Assembly (NCBI GenBank): GCA_026874595.1
Contig: CM049319.1
Span: 54,076,917 to 54,140,916 of the forward strand
Reading direction: 5' to 3'
Origin: Sipunculus nudus
Taxonomy: Eukaryota > Annelida > Sipuncula > Golfingiida > Sipunculidae
DNA: 64,000 nucleotides
The position numbers were made by a program, and so were the translations under genes. Under the pieces are notes generated by a model. That model was given only the letters and a program-made list of their open reading frames with translations. It was not told the origin of the DNA and did not search any database. Of this stretch, positions 43,526-57,500 are shown in pieces. The stretch's first letter is position 1. The number at the start of each line of letters is the position of its first letter.

Positions 43526-44043
43526 ATAACAGAATACAAAAAGAAAAGGAACAACTGAAAATTAAACCTGATTCACACTCAACAGAAAACCTATTTCTTA
43601 TCCCTACACATGATCAAGCAAGTACACTGGGCTAGAGTTATATTATTATAGTATGTCAAATCCTTTGGTAAATATTTTGTCAGAATATATCTACAGTCAG
43701 TGGAACCTCCATCTACGGTGACTACCTAATTATAGCCTCCAATGAGCAGAAGGTTAGTATTAAGGTCAACATTTGTTCATGACAAATTATTTTCAGTTTT
43801 TATTTTCATCATGGAATTATACTTCGTCCCTCTAAAAGTAGAACAAACAATGCTCAAAATCATGTTACTTCCACTTTAGATTTTAATAAATTCTTGTAAA
43901 CATAACGAACAGTAACAAAAATTTTTGTTTTTATTGGTGTGATACCAAGTTATGAAAATATCAGGGACTGCCATTAACATGTGACAGCCTCTATAAACAC
44001 ACCTGACATACAAAATGTTTAGGGGTTGCTATGGTTGGTTTGT

Positions 44044-44075
<32 letters not shown>

Positions 44076-45446
44076 TGAATGTTTGCAAATATCATATTTT
44101 TGGTCATTTCACAAAGTTTTATTTTCGCAATCACAAACTTAACCTATCTCCACACCATATGTTCTCCAGTGGAAACAGATGACTCTTTATTTTGTTTAGT
44201 GTTATTTCAAATTAAGAAAAGCAAACATGACGTTAATAAAAAATATCTGTATTTCACTTAATATCACTCACCTCTGTGGCAACAGAGAGACACTGCATGT
44301 TGCCAGGTTTGCTGAATATTATACACACTACGCAGTACGCACGTTGCATTTGCAAAATGGTGCAAAATGTTTCCTAAGTTAAAGTAGATCTGACGTATAA
44401 AGATATTTAAAGAATCTGAATAAGTCAAATTATTGTAGAGGGAGATTCTTTTAAACACTGGTCCCCTATATAGTAACAGCAAAGCAGGGACCTAACTTAT
44501 ATGAGGAGGTGTATTTTTAATTTTTTACTGGTATCAATATCATAAGTACTGTCCATATTTTAAAACAGATGACATCATTACCACCTTAAAGTATTACAGT
44601 AAGAGTTAATTTATAATATTTGATAATGGCCTTTACAATTAGCAAATTTATGTTATCATTATCATATAAAAAGACATGAAGAACTGCAAAATGGTAATAA
44701 TTTACATGACACTCCAACAGACGTTCTTCATTTGAAAATGCATAGTTTCACTCTCCATTTCTTTTTTTCAAATCACTAATTCATTGAGTGACCAAGCCTT
44801 AATCTATGTTTTAACATCATTACACAACACGGACTTGTTTTCATCCTCATAACATAATGTGGAGATTTTGAAATATGGAGGGTGAGCAACTTCAGTAGCA
44901 CAAAAATGTCTAGTACACAGAATGCAGTTAAGCCATATCCACAATAGGTTCACATGTGAATCAAACTATACTGAACTGAAGTAGTGCGCTTTGCAGCTGA
45001 ACTGCAGTGGCTTTACAGTAGCGTAACTTGGTTTAATCAATAAAACAGGTTTGCTGTCTGCATTTGGTTATTGATACAGTTTACTGTTTGGCCTAAAGGA
45101 TCAAATGGTAGCCGACTAGAAGCTGATTTATCTATACTCAAAAGGAACCAATTTACTGTAAACATGACAAAAGTAAACCGAACAATTGTAGACCTCCTGT
45201 AAAGTGGATTACAGTAAGGAGACTTGATACAGATTAGTGCTCACACAGTAACCCAATAAACCATCTTATTTGCTAGTGCGGATACAGCCTAAGAGCATCG
45301 TTTTTCAGCCTTAATAACACCACTTCTGAGCATATACAGAGCACTATAAAAAATCATGTTCTGAACTGGTATTAGGCATTAAGCCTGATCTGTGATGTAA
45401 CCTCTGACCTAACCTCTGACCTCTTGACTTTTGAGAAGAGACAACC
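42020..45446. other. Downstream of the PHF21A-like stop; possible long 3' UTR plus intergenic
   Basis: It contains (TA)n at 42442-42504, 43408-43446 and 43472-43515, and (GT)n at 44045-44071. On the - strand, AATAAA-like signals occur (for example the complement of TTTATT at about 44186), but none can be assigned. No ORF with a recognisable domain. Confidence 0.45.
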
Positions 45447-45539
45447 CTATGTCTGGAAGACCTTGATAAAATTTTTCAGCTTATCCACTGACTGCTGTGC
45501 ACCACGGCTTTGCTGTGCCAGATCATTCTTCATTTGACA
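45447..45539 (-). CDS. PHF21A: PHF21A-like last exon (coiled-coil end, stop)
   Basis: The acceptor (minus strand) is TTTAGCGGCAG|TGT and the stop TAG is at 45449-45447. It encodes CQMKNDLAQQSRGAQQSVDK then LKNFIKVFQT. The vertebrate protein goes on well beyond this point. Confidence 0.88.
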   Translation of the reverse strand, partial: CQMKNDLAQQSRGAQQSVDKLKNFIKVFQT

Positions 45540-48500
45540 CTGCCGCTAAAAAACACAAAAACACACATTATACCAAACAAAACTACCTCGGTCAACCTGT
45601 TTTGAGTACAAGGGCACTGCAAAAATACATAATTTTGCCAGAAATTGAACTTAGGGGAGATATTATATTGGTCCATATTACTGTTGAGCTTCATCAAATT
45701 CCATTATATTCCTAATAAGTTATCATGGCAACACCACTGAGCAGTCTTGTGACGTCTGACCTTATTAAATATGCATAGATTTTGCAGGGAATCGAACTTA
45801 GGTAAGTTATTAAATTGGTTTATGTTTCTGTTGAGTTTCATCAATATCCATCATATTCCTAATAAGTTATTGTGGCAACACCACAAAGGAGCCTCATGAC
45901 CTCTGACCACATTAAATATACGTTGATTTTTACTACAATCAAACTCAGTCGAGATAATATACTAGTAAGTAGCTATGTTAAGTTTCTTGAAAATCCCTCA
46001 AAGCCCTGGTAAGTAATCTAGGCTACACTAAGTATTTGAATGGACAGACTGTTGGTATACCATAATATTTCCCGTCCTGGACAGTTGTATAAAAATGGAC
46101 TGAAGCTAACCTTAATTTATGCTCTGTACTCACAACCTTGTCCACTTAATTTATGGCAATACGTCTTTAAAATATATATTTTGTTTGCCATTACAAATTA
46201 GCTTTAATAAAAGGAAGTATGTGGCTATTTATGATAATTTGAATAAGCATAAAATAAATATATTTATTTTGCAACACTGGGACAGTGTTGAATTGTCTAG
46301 AAAAAGCTGCAAAAAAGATGGTGTTAGTTCAAATGGCCAAATCTGTTTATTGATGTAATGTAGGGGGGACGTAAGCATGACATAACAAAAGTTTGACATA
46401 CAAATACTACTTTGACATCATCTCTATGAATTGTAACATGTATGTAGTTTGTCAGCTCAGGTTGTCACTTATATGTTGCATGATGATACATCTGTTCAGT
46501 AATATTTCTTTCTGAATTTTTTATATGGAATAAAGCTTCAGTAGCTATTAAAATAGTAAGTATTAAAACAGTAAATATGTAACACTGAAAATGTTTTAAC
46601 AGATTAATAATCATTTACGAGGATGAAACAAGAATCCTCACCACGATATTCTCATTAAGCTGTTTGGCCTTAAACTCTAGTTGATTCCTCTCTCCCTGCA
46701 GTTCCTGGTTTTGTTTTTCTAGTCTCCTTTTTTCATCTTCACGTGCTGAAAAACGCAGATTTCTTTTTCTCAGAAAAGGGTCACATTTATATCATAATGT
46801 ATATTTAATTCCTAGAAATCTGTACAGAAGTTACTAAAACTTTAAGCTTTTTCTTGCAACATCTGACGCCAGGCCTTAAAGCCAGCTATTTACCTGTCCA
46901 GTCTGTAGAATTCATGTGAATACTGGCTTACTCCGAGTTTATATTAAAGGGGCCCAACCACCTATCTTCCCTTTATTAACTAAAGGTAATCCCTTGGAGC
47001 TTTTATAAAAATAGAAAACGTGGATATCACCGCTCACAGGCTGCTTTTTTTGTTTATATCAATGTGTTTATAATATGTGGGGGCCCGCCATATTAATCAA
47101 AACAATTTCAACAAGGGCATCTGGCAACAAGTCAGATAAGCCAGAGCTTTGCAATGGCATTTTGCAACAAGTGACCTTTCTATTACCTCAGGTTACATGG
47201 TTTTCCTCTTTGTCAACATTGCTATGTTTACAAACATATTGTTGATAAACAAGTTCATACCTCCTTCAGGAAGGCTTTGTAATCATTCCCTTAGATCATT
47301 CATATATACATAGAGGAAGCCAGCAATCACATCAATGCTTTTTCAGAAGGAAGGTGAATGGGCACCTTTAACAAACTGCAGTTAAATCATGCTAAGAAAA
47401 GTTTTTTTTTTATGTGATAGATGTTACAAAACACAATTCGCAAAACTTGGTTCATCTGACTTAACAGATACCCTTGTTGAATGTGTTTGGATTATTTTGG
47501 TGATCCCCCAAATGTCATAAAACATGTGGATATTAACAAATTGAATAACTCAGGGTCACCATTTTCTGGACCACTTTAATAAAAGATTCAAGGGATAACC
47601 TTTTGTTAATATGCGTCAGATATTGGAGAGGGTTTCAAATTCGCAATATTCATGATCAGGAAAGGGGAATTATTGGGGAAAAAAAGCTTCATTAATAAGT
47701 GAATTAAAAGAAAAAGTTTGACATTATGAATATCAAGGGACCCATGTCTCACGGCGCTCAGCTGAAGTTTGAGATTTTTGCAAATGCAAAATATGCAAAA
47801 TATTCTATTGTAATGATTTTCATATATACAAGCATATCAGAAGGTAAGAGGAAAGGGGCCCCCTACTTAGTTATAGTAAATTTCTAAATATATGATGGTT
47901 GCCATCATTTTTATCCAGAGTGTACCTCATATCGAGTCATATTATGCATACAAATATATATTTTATTATTTTTTAATAAAAAATGTTAAAACTGAATTTA
48001 AAAGAAAACTAGAATACAGGTAGTCTACAAGCGACTTCGTGTATCGGCCAAAATCAGAGTGGAATGGTTGAAGTGAAGCACAGATTGCGAGGCAAGGGGA
48101 AATAGAGTGAGGTATGTTGCATATTAGCATGGAAGTCTGCAGCCGAAATGTGTATGTAGCTTGCGCCACCAACCACAAAATCCAGGAAGCTGTCCAATTT
48201 GTATACATATGCAAAATTTAAGCAATTTAAGTGATTTAATCCCACAGCAGACAAACAGAAGGATTTGTGCAAAAATGGTGGCAGGTTTTGCCAATTTTGT
48301 ATATGATAAAGAGCTATGTGAGATCTATACACATGCAAAATTTCAGGGGGATATGTCCAACCAGTCCTGAGATATAAGCCTGAATGTCTGCAGCGTTAAC
48401 ATAAATATAGGTGGCGCTACCTGCCAAAAATTTCGAGAAAACTATCCGATTTTAGCCCATGGCAGACAAACAGACTGACGCTGTGCAAAAATAGTTGCAT

Positions 48501-51500
48501 GTGGCCCCTCCAGTTTTGTGTATGATAAAGAGCTTTGTAAGATCTATACATCTATATTGGCCCAATCAGTCAAACAGTTCCCGAGATATGAGCTTGGAAG
48601 TCTGCAGCTTAAACTAGCAGGTAGGTGGTGCCACCTGTCATAATATTAAGAAAGCTATCCAAGATGTATAAACCTGCAAAAATTTAGGCAGATATGTCAA
48701 ACCACTGCCGAGATACGAGTGATTTTATCCCACAGCAGACAAACAGACAGACGCTGTGCAAAAATGGTTGCAGGTGGCGCCACCATTTTTCATGTATGTA
48801 ATAAAGCTATCCAAGGGCTACATTTGTACATTTTTTCTTCTTCCCGATTGGTCAAATGGTGCCTGAGATATGTGGGTTTATGGGTGGAAACAGACAAACT
48901 TCGTTTTGGCGGATACAATAATGCACAACATGGCTTCTTCAAGATTATTCCTAGAATCACTATTAAACACTTCTGTACTTTTTATTTATGCAATTAATTT
49001 AAAACATTTCCAAAATTCAGATCTAATTTTGGGTAAACAATTGAATCTTGCTAAGTGAGAAAATATATTTCCTGATTTTTTTAAAATTTGCATTATATTT
49101 TGGACCATAACTTCAAAAAACCCCCAATACTGACCTAATTTTTGGTATGTTCATAGAAAATGTATAAAGGAATATGAATACTAAATATGATAAAAAAAAA
49201 ACAGTAGTTTAGAAATTAGGCAGACCTGAAGTGTAACAATGGCTTTTTTATGGAAAATGGAGGTTTTTCCTTTAAATTTCAAGAAAAGAAGTCCTAGTGA
49301 CCAAATTTTCGGTATGGTAGGAGATTTTGGGGACATCTAACTGTATGCAAAATTTTTTATTCATAGGTCCAACAGTCTCAAACATGCCCTGTTAACAGAT
49401 GGGCAGACGGACGGATGATGGACAAAGGACCACAACTATAGCTCAGATGACTTATAGTCAGCTAAGCTAAAAATAAATAGTGTATGTTCAAAGATTAATA
49501 TTTTAAATGATATTAGATCTTTCCAATTGTGTGCCATAAATAAACAATATATTTTGAAGTAAGAGTTTTATACATAATATTTAATATAATTAATTCACAG
49601 TATGATGGTTGTACTCTGTGTATAAGTCTTTTGTATTGTGAGATTGCAAAAATGGAACCCTCGCAATACACTGAAAAGGTCATTTTGCGAAATTTAACCC
49701 GGCTAATATGAAGGCCACCACAGTATTCATAAAACATACAGAAATGTCCAACATGCAATAAAGGTTATCAAGGAAAACAGTTTCAAGGTTGTTTGTTTCC
49801 TAGTCTGGACTCACCGGCTTTATGAGCAATATATGATGACACCAATGCCAATGTTCCAGGCAAGTCAGCTGGCTGCTTCTCCATGGCCTAAAAATATTAA
49901 TTGGACAAACCACAATGGATGAAATTATGAATAGGCTCAATCCCACCACATTTTATATGTGAGTGATTTTTGCATTAAGTTAGGTGAAGCTAGACATTTT
50001 TGAGTTAGTATGGGTGAATGTCGGAGGATGGTGGAGAGACTATGCTGCACCATTGCATAAAATCACACATTCACAAAATATTTAAAATATTTATATCCGA
50101 GGCAATGGAAAGAATAATCCAGTTTATAGTCATATGTATGGTGTTCTAGCCATAAAATAAACAAGGCCTACAGGCCTAATGCGAACCTGTGCAAAGTTTG
50201 GGAGTATGAATGGAGGTTTTTTTTTTTTAAATTTAATATTGATTCTTTTAAATCCTGCATATCTACCTTAGTCATTATGATTTCAGCAAAATGGACATTT
50301 CGGACCTGCAAGTTTCAGACTAGGACATTTTTAAACTAGAATATGGGTAGTCGACCAGCGACTATGTGCATCCGCAGAAATCAGAGTGGGACGTGTGAAG
50401 TGAGGCATGGATTAAGTGGCATGGGGAATAGAGTGAGGTGTGTTGCATATTATAGCTTGGATGTCTGCAGAGTAAACGTGAATGTAGGTGGTGCCACCTG
50501 TCATAAAATCGAGAAAATTGTCCAGGATGTATAAACCTGCAAAATTTCAGGTGGATAAGTCAAACCACTGCTGAGATATGTGATTTTATCCCAAGGCAGA
50601 TGAACAGATGGACGGTTTTCATAAGTGGTTGCAGGTAGCACCAGCAGTCTTGCTTATGATGAAGAGCTATGTGAGATCTATACACATGCAAAATTTTGGC
50701 CCAATCGGTCAAACGGTTCCCTAGATATGAGCTTGGATGTCTGTAGAGTAAACATGAATGTAGGTGGCGCCACCTGTCATAAAATCGAGAAAGCTGTCCA
50801 GGATGTATAAACCTGCAAAATTTCAGGTGGATAAATCAAACCACTTCTGAGATATGAGTGATTTTATCCCAAGGCAGATGAACAGATGGGTGCTGTGCAT
50901 AAGTGGTTGCAGGTGGCGCCACCAGTTTCGCCTATGATGAAGAGCAATGTGAGATCTATACACATGCAAAATTTTGGCCCAATTGGTCCAATGGTTCCCG
51001 AGATATGAGCTTGGATGTCTGCAGAGTAAACCTGAATGTAGATGGCGCCACCTGTCATAAATCAAGAAAGCTTTCCAGGATGTATTAACCTGCTAAATTC
51101 CAGGTGGATAAGTCAAACCACTGCTGAGATAGGAGTGATTTTATCCCAAGGCAGATGAACAGATGGACGCTGTGCATAAGTGGTTGCAGGTGGCGCCACC
51201 AGTTTTGCTTATGATGAAGAGGTATGTGAGATCTATACACATGCAAAATTTTGGCCAAATCAGTCAAATGGTTCCCGAGATATGAGCTTGGATGTCTGCA
51301 GAGTAAACCTGAATGTAGGTGGCGCCACCTGTCATAAAATCGAGAAAGCTGTCCAGGATGTATAAACCTGCAAAATTTCAGGTGTATAAGTCAAATCACT
51401 GCTGAGATATGAGTGATTTTATCCCAAGGCAGATGAACAGATGGACGCTGTGCATAAGTGGTTGCAGGTGGTGCCACCAGTTTTGCCTATGATGGAGAGA

Positions 51501-54500
51501 TATGTGAGATCTATACACATGCAAAATTTTGGCCCAATCGGTCAAATGGTTCCAGAGATATGAGCTTTGATGTCTGCAGAGTAAACCTGAATGTAGGTGG
51601 CGCCACCTGTCATAAAATCGAGAAAGCTGTCCAGGATGTATAAACCTGCAAAATTTCAGGTGGATAAGTCAAACCACTACTGAGATAGGAGTGATTTTAT
51701 CCCAAGGCAGATGAACAGATGGACACTGTGCATAAGTGGTTGCAGGTGGCGCCACCAGTTTTGCCTAGATGGTGAAGAACTATGTGAGATCTATACACAT
51801 GCAAAATTTTAGCCCAATCGGTCAAACGGTTCCCTAGATATGAGCTTTGATGTCTGCAGAGTAAACCTGAATGTAGGTGGCGCCACCTGTCATAAAATAG
51901 AGAAAGCTGTCAAGGATGTATAAACCTGCAAAATTTCAGGTGGATAAGTCAAACCACTGCTGAGATATGAGTGATTTTATCCCAAGGCAGATGAACAGAT
52001 GGACGGTTTTCATAAGTGGTTGCAGGTAGCACCAGCAGTCTTGCTTATGATGAAGAGCTATGTGAGATCTATACACGTGCAAAATTTTGGCCCAATCGGT
52101 CAAACGGTTCCAGAGATATGAGCTTGGATGTCTGTAGAGTAAACATGAATGTAGGTGGCGCCACCTGTCATAAAATCGAGAAAGCTGTCCAGGATGTATA
52201 AACCTGCAAAATTTCAGGTGGATAAATCAAACCACTTCTGAGATATGAGTGATTTTATCCCAAGGCAGATGAACAGATGGGTGCTGTGCATAAATGGTTG
52301 CAGGTGGCGCCACCAGTTTCGCCTATGATGAAGAGCAATGTGAGATCTATACACATGCAAAATTTTGGCCAAATCAGTCAAATGGTTCCCGAGATATGAG
52401 CTTGGATGTCTGCAGAGTAAACCTGAATGTAGGTGGCGCCACCTGTCATAAATCAAGAAAGCTTTCCAGGATGTATTAACCTGCTAAATTTCAGGTGGAT
52501 AAGTCAAACCACTGCTGAGATAGGAGTGATTTTATCCCAAGGCAGATGAACAGATGGACGCTGTGTATAAGTGGTTGCAGGTGGCGCCACCAGTTTTGCC
52601 TATGATGAAGAGCTATGTGAGATCTATACAGATGCAAAATTTTGGCCCAATCGGTCAAATGGTTCAGAGAGATATTAGCTTGGATGTCTGCAGAGTAAAC
52701 CTGAATGTAGGTGGCGCCACCTGTCATAAAATCGAGAAAGCTGTCCAGGATGTATAAACCTGCAAAATTTCAGGTGGATAAGTCAAACCACTGCTGAGAT
52801 AGGAGTGATTTTATCCCAAGGCAGATGAACAGATGGACACTGTGCATAAGTGGTTGCAGGTGGCGCCACCAGTTTTGCCTATGATGAAGAGCTATGTGAG
52901 ATCTATTCACATGCAAAATTTTGGCCCAATTGGTCAAACGGTTCCCGAGATATGAGCTTGGATGTCTGCAGAGTAAACCTGAATGTAGGTGGGGCCACCT
53001 GTCATAAAATTGAGAAAGCTGCCCAGGATGTATACACCTGAAAAATTTCAGGTGGATAAATCAAACCACTGCTGAGATATGAGTGATTTTATCCCAAGGC
53101 AGATGAACAGATGGACGCTGTGCATAAGTGGTTGCAGGTGGCGCCACCAGTTTTGCCTATGATGAAGAGCTATGTGAGATCTATACACATGCAAAATTTT
53201 GGCCCAATCGGTCAAATGGTTCCAGAGATATGAGCTTGGATGTCTGCAGAGTAAACCTGAATGTAGGTGGCGCCACCTGTCATAAAATAGAGAAAGCTGT
53301 CCAGGATGTATTAACCTGCTAAATTTCAGGTGGATAAGTCAAACCACTGCTGAGATAGGAGTGATTTTATCCCAAGGCAGATGAACAGATGGACGCTGTG
53401 CATAAGTGGTTACAGGTGGCGCCACCAGTTTTGCCTATGATGAAGAGCTATGTGAGATCTATACACATGCAAAATTTTGGCCCAATCAGTCAAATGGTTC
53501 CCGAGATATGAGCTTTGATGTCTGCAGAGTAAACCTGAATGTAGGTGGCGCCACCTGTCATAAAATCAAGAAAGCTGTCCAGGATGTATAAACCTGCAAA
53601 ATTTCAGGTGTATAAGTCAAATCACTGCTGAGATATGAGTGATTTTATCCTAAGGCAGATGAACAGATGGACACTGTGCAAAAATGGTTGCAGGTGGCGC
53701 CTCCATTTTTAGTGTATGTTATAAAGCTATCAAAGGGCTACATTTGTGCTAAATTTTTAGCCTGATCGGTCAAACGGTTCCCGGGTGGGAAACAGACGCA
53801 CAAATGGACGCTTGGCAGCGAGGAAAGGTCAGAGGTCAACCAAAAATGAGGGTGCAGCAGTTCACATGTGACCTGATGATAAACCGAATTCACTTAAAAT
53901 GCAAACCAAGTTTTTTCAAACAGTTAAAGATATAGTTCCAATAATCTGGGAATTCTGCATCTAAACATTGTCTAGACACTCCCCTAGAGCCAGGTCAGTT
54001 GCCATGGTGATGTCTGGACCCCACCTGTTTGTACTGAGTGACCTCTTGACTTGGCTGCTGAAACTCAAATCTGTTTTCAAATACAGAAACCCTTTTTCAA
54101 TTGGCTACAATGGTTTTTTTTAAACTGTATTTACGCAATCTATTCTTATAAAACTGGCAGAACCCTACCATAGAATAATTCTTGTAAAGTTTAAACCAAT
54201 CAGCTTAACAGTTTCATCATAAATCAGTGTATAAGCTAGAAGAGTTTAAAATTACATTTTCACTTGTAAAAAACACATCAATGTAGGTGTCACCATCAAT
54301 ACCTCAAAATCCGAAACGACATATGTGACAAACATTGGTAAAAAATTTGGTGATTATAGCTCTAGCCGTTTCTGAGATTTCAATTTTAGTGTGCTTTTTG
54401 GACAGATGACTAAGTTCAACCTCCTGTAACTCGGCCAAAAATCTCTGAACTGGAACCATTCAAACAAACTTGAGAGAAATTGTTCCAGGGATCATTTCTG

Positions 54501-57500
54501 TGAAATATTGGACAATTTGGCTGGACAGTTTCAGAGAAGAAGATTTTTAAAGGTTTTTAAGCTTTTTTTCCTTAAAATCTAAATTAACGCAGATAACCAA
54601 TAATAAGCTCCAGGGCACCAAGTTTCACATGTGACTAATTCTTACATATAATTTGGAGCTGCTAGCTCCGACAGTTTCAGACTTACAGCCATGGACGGCG
54701 GAAAGCCAGCCCTGGACGGCGGACAGCGAACGCACGATGGACGGACAACGCTGCGCCATCGCATAAGCTCACAGGTTCGCTAAAAAATACAAAGACCTCC
54801 ATCTGTGTTTATGGTATGAATTTATTTGTAACAAGTTCAATAGAATATCTATGTTTTCATGATTTTACATTTTTAACATCTGACTCGTACACAAATAAAG
54901 CTGCAACCTTATATGCTGTATCCTTTTCAAAAATTTGTCATGGCTTAAAAAACACCAGAATTGTATTCACAGAAGTGTTTAACTTCAGATCTGGTTGTTG
55001 AATTCAGTTCTTCAAACCTTGTTGTGCCAAAGTCAAAGGGACCTCACAAAACTTTGACACATCTGAGGTTTGACACAAGCGGGTTTTATTTGTTTATTAT
55101 ATAACTAGAGTTGTCCGGAATATCGAGTTTGTAAATTCGACATAAGCTGGGTATTCGACTTAAGCGAATTCAACACAACCAGGTTTCACTGTATTTTAAC
55201 TTTTACAATTCATGCATTAATGGAGAAAATAAATCATACCCACCTGACATTTTGGGCAAATCCATTCATGAGTAGGTACACCAGACAGGGGAGGGTCCAA
55301 ACAGGCGGGGTGGTACATGGTGCCACAAACACCACACACAGCTAACTGGCCTTCTTTATGACATACTGCACAACCATCTATCATTCCTTCCTGAAAATGG
55401 AATGATCTAATTACACTCAGATCAATGTACCTTCATATAACAGAAATGTTACTTGACATCCCCTATGTACAATGGAATAATCCATGAGAAATATCTTAGT
55501 AGCCCTCTTAATGACATTTAACACAACCATTTATATCATCCTTTCAAACAAATGGAATAACCAAACTACACTTGTCATCCCCAATGTAAAATGAAATAAT
55601 CCATGAGAACACAGAGAGAGAAACCATGCCGACTGGTACCCTACTTTTCAATAAATAGTACACAGAAAAAAAAAATGTGCTACCATTTTTCAGCTTCTAA
55701 AGTGTGTGTAGGTGAAACTAGATGTGGTCAGACAATGATCCTCAGAGGGTCCTGCATTTCTAGTAGTGGTGGGCTACTTCACATATGATAAAAAATTATG
55801 TTTATAGTTTCAAAATATGACAAAGAGAAACAGTTTTTTTACCAATATGCATGAGGGGAAAAAATGCTACTGATTCCAATCATATTAAAGAAGATATGTC
55901 ACAAATAATGTCTGCAACACAAAATCTCTGATTGTGGTCTGGCTGCCATATTGGATTTTTAGGGAGTGTGTAATTTGACAGGGATGGAGCCCTCATAGTT
56001 ACCAATCATCCCTGTGAATTTGAGAAAGCTCAAGCATGTTGTTGTTGAGATATCGCGAAAAAAAGAGTCACTGACGGAAGGACAGATGGATGGAATTTCT
56101 GAAAGGCCTGACACGGTGATCACTAAAGGGCACCACTTGTCAAGCCAGGCCCTGATAATAGAATTACATTAGGCATAATACATAGAATTATGTCTTCGTG
56201 TTTTTCAGCCAAGCTTGCTTTTTCTGATAGATAACCACAGAAATGGCTTTCTGGGGGTGGCTCTGAATAAACTGGGGAGACCCCTGGTGGGGAACATAAG
56301 AACTATTTACCCCATTCTTTAGTGCTGTGCTGCTGTCTGTGTGGTGAGAATTGTTGTAACTGTCATGGTTACTGTTGCCACGGGATCCACCTGGAAACAA
56401 TCAAGTAATCATAAGACTGGAGGTTAATTTATGGGAAAAATCCTCTATCTCTTACTCTTTATTGAATTTTAATGGATATTTTTCATGGTTCCTGTCACTG
56501 GATTTGTCATCCTGGCACTGTACTTTCAATTAACATTTTTTAATCAGGTGTTATCTGAGACAATAAATCCGTCCGGTAGCATTGCTGGCAAAATCCACCA
56601 AAATTAAAAATCAATTTAGTGGTTCCAACATAAATTTTTACCAAAGGCATGAAAGAGGATCATCTTGTTCTTGAATACTGTCAATAATAATTGTAGGGCA
56701 AGTAACAAGGGACCCATGGGTCACGGCGCTCAGCTGATCATGATTGGACTATAAATGTTTCTCTACTGTGATACTATATAGAGTCGATAAAGCTTATGAA
56801 TATCATGGACATGTTGGGCTATTATAAAGGAATGTAATGTAATAGTGGTTTATTTTTTATTTATTTAGGAGGGGTTGAAAATTGTGATATATTTGAGCAA
56901 ATATGAATGCAATGACAGCAGTAATAAGCAGTAGTAGAATGATGATAAGGCTATTTGTTGAAGGATCTAAAGTGTATGGTAGTCTGCAAGCTTTCAATTT
57001 GACAGATATGATGTTATGATTAACTATGCTGATGAAGTGATTTATGAATTTGTGACTGTATGACACAATATCTCTTTAGTCTTGACAAGGTACATTATTG
57101 TGATGCCCACTATGTCTACATATTACACAATATTGACATAATTTCTGGCATGTACATAGGTACCTATGGACGAATAGTTATACAAAATATTAAAGTATGA
57201 ATATATCTGATTCATCTTGTTCTTGCTTACTGAGGCTGACTTTGGGATGGGGTTCGGAGAATGGAAAAGTGAGGGCAGCACGAAGGTGGATGTAGAAATA
57301 TTCTATTGTAGTGTTTTTCATTTATATAAGAACATGAAAAGCTAAGAGGAAAGTGGCCCTCCTACTTGGTTATAGTAAACTTCTAAAAATATGATTGCAA
57401 ACTAATACTCTGACAAGACTGTTATGAAGAAAAACAGTAAAAGTTTTGAGATACTGTGATGCATATGAAAATTTACAGATGGACAGGCAAGTGGATAGAA

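Noticed and set aside
50343-53591. Series of near-identical 61-codon ORFs (MVAGGATSFAYDEELCEIYT...) and the mirrored set at 26432-27725
   Set aside because: One per 278-bp dimer. The period is not a multiple of three so they cannot be read through, and copies have stops or variants without coding-like substitution.
24150-56140. A single 32-kb inverted repeat
   Set aside because: The matching blocks are separate insertions of A and B in opposite orientation: A is nested in B on the left, but A and B are 900 bases apart with a PHD exon between on the right.
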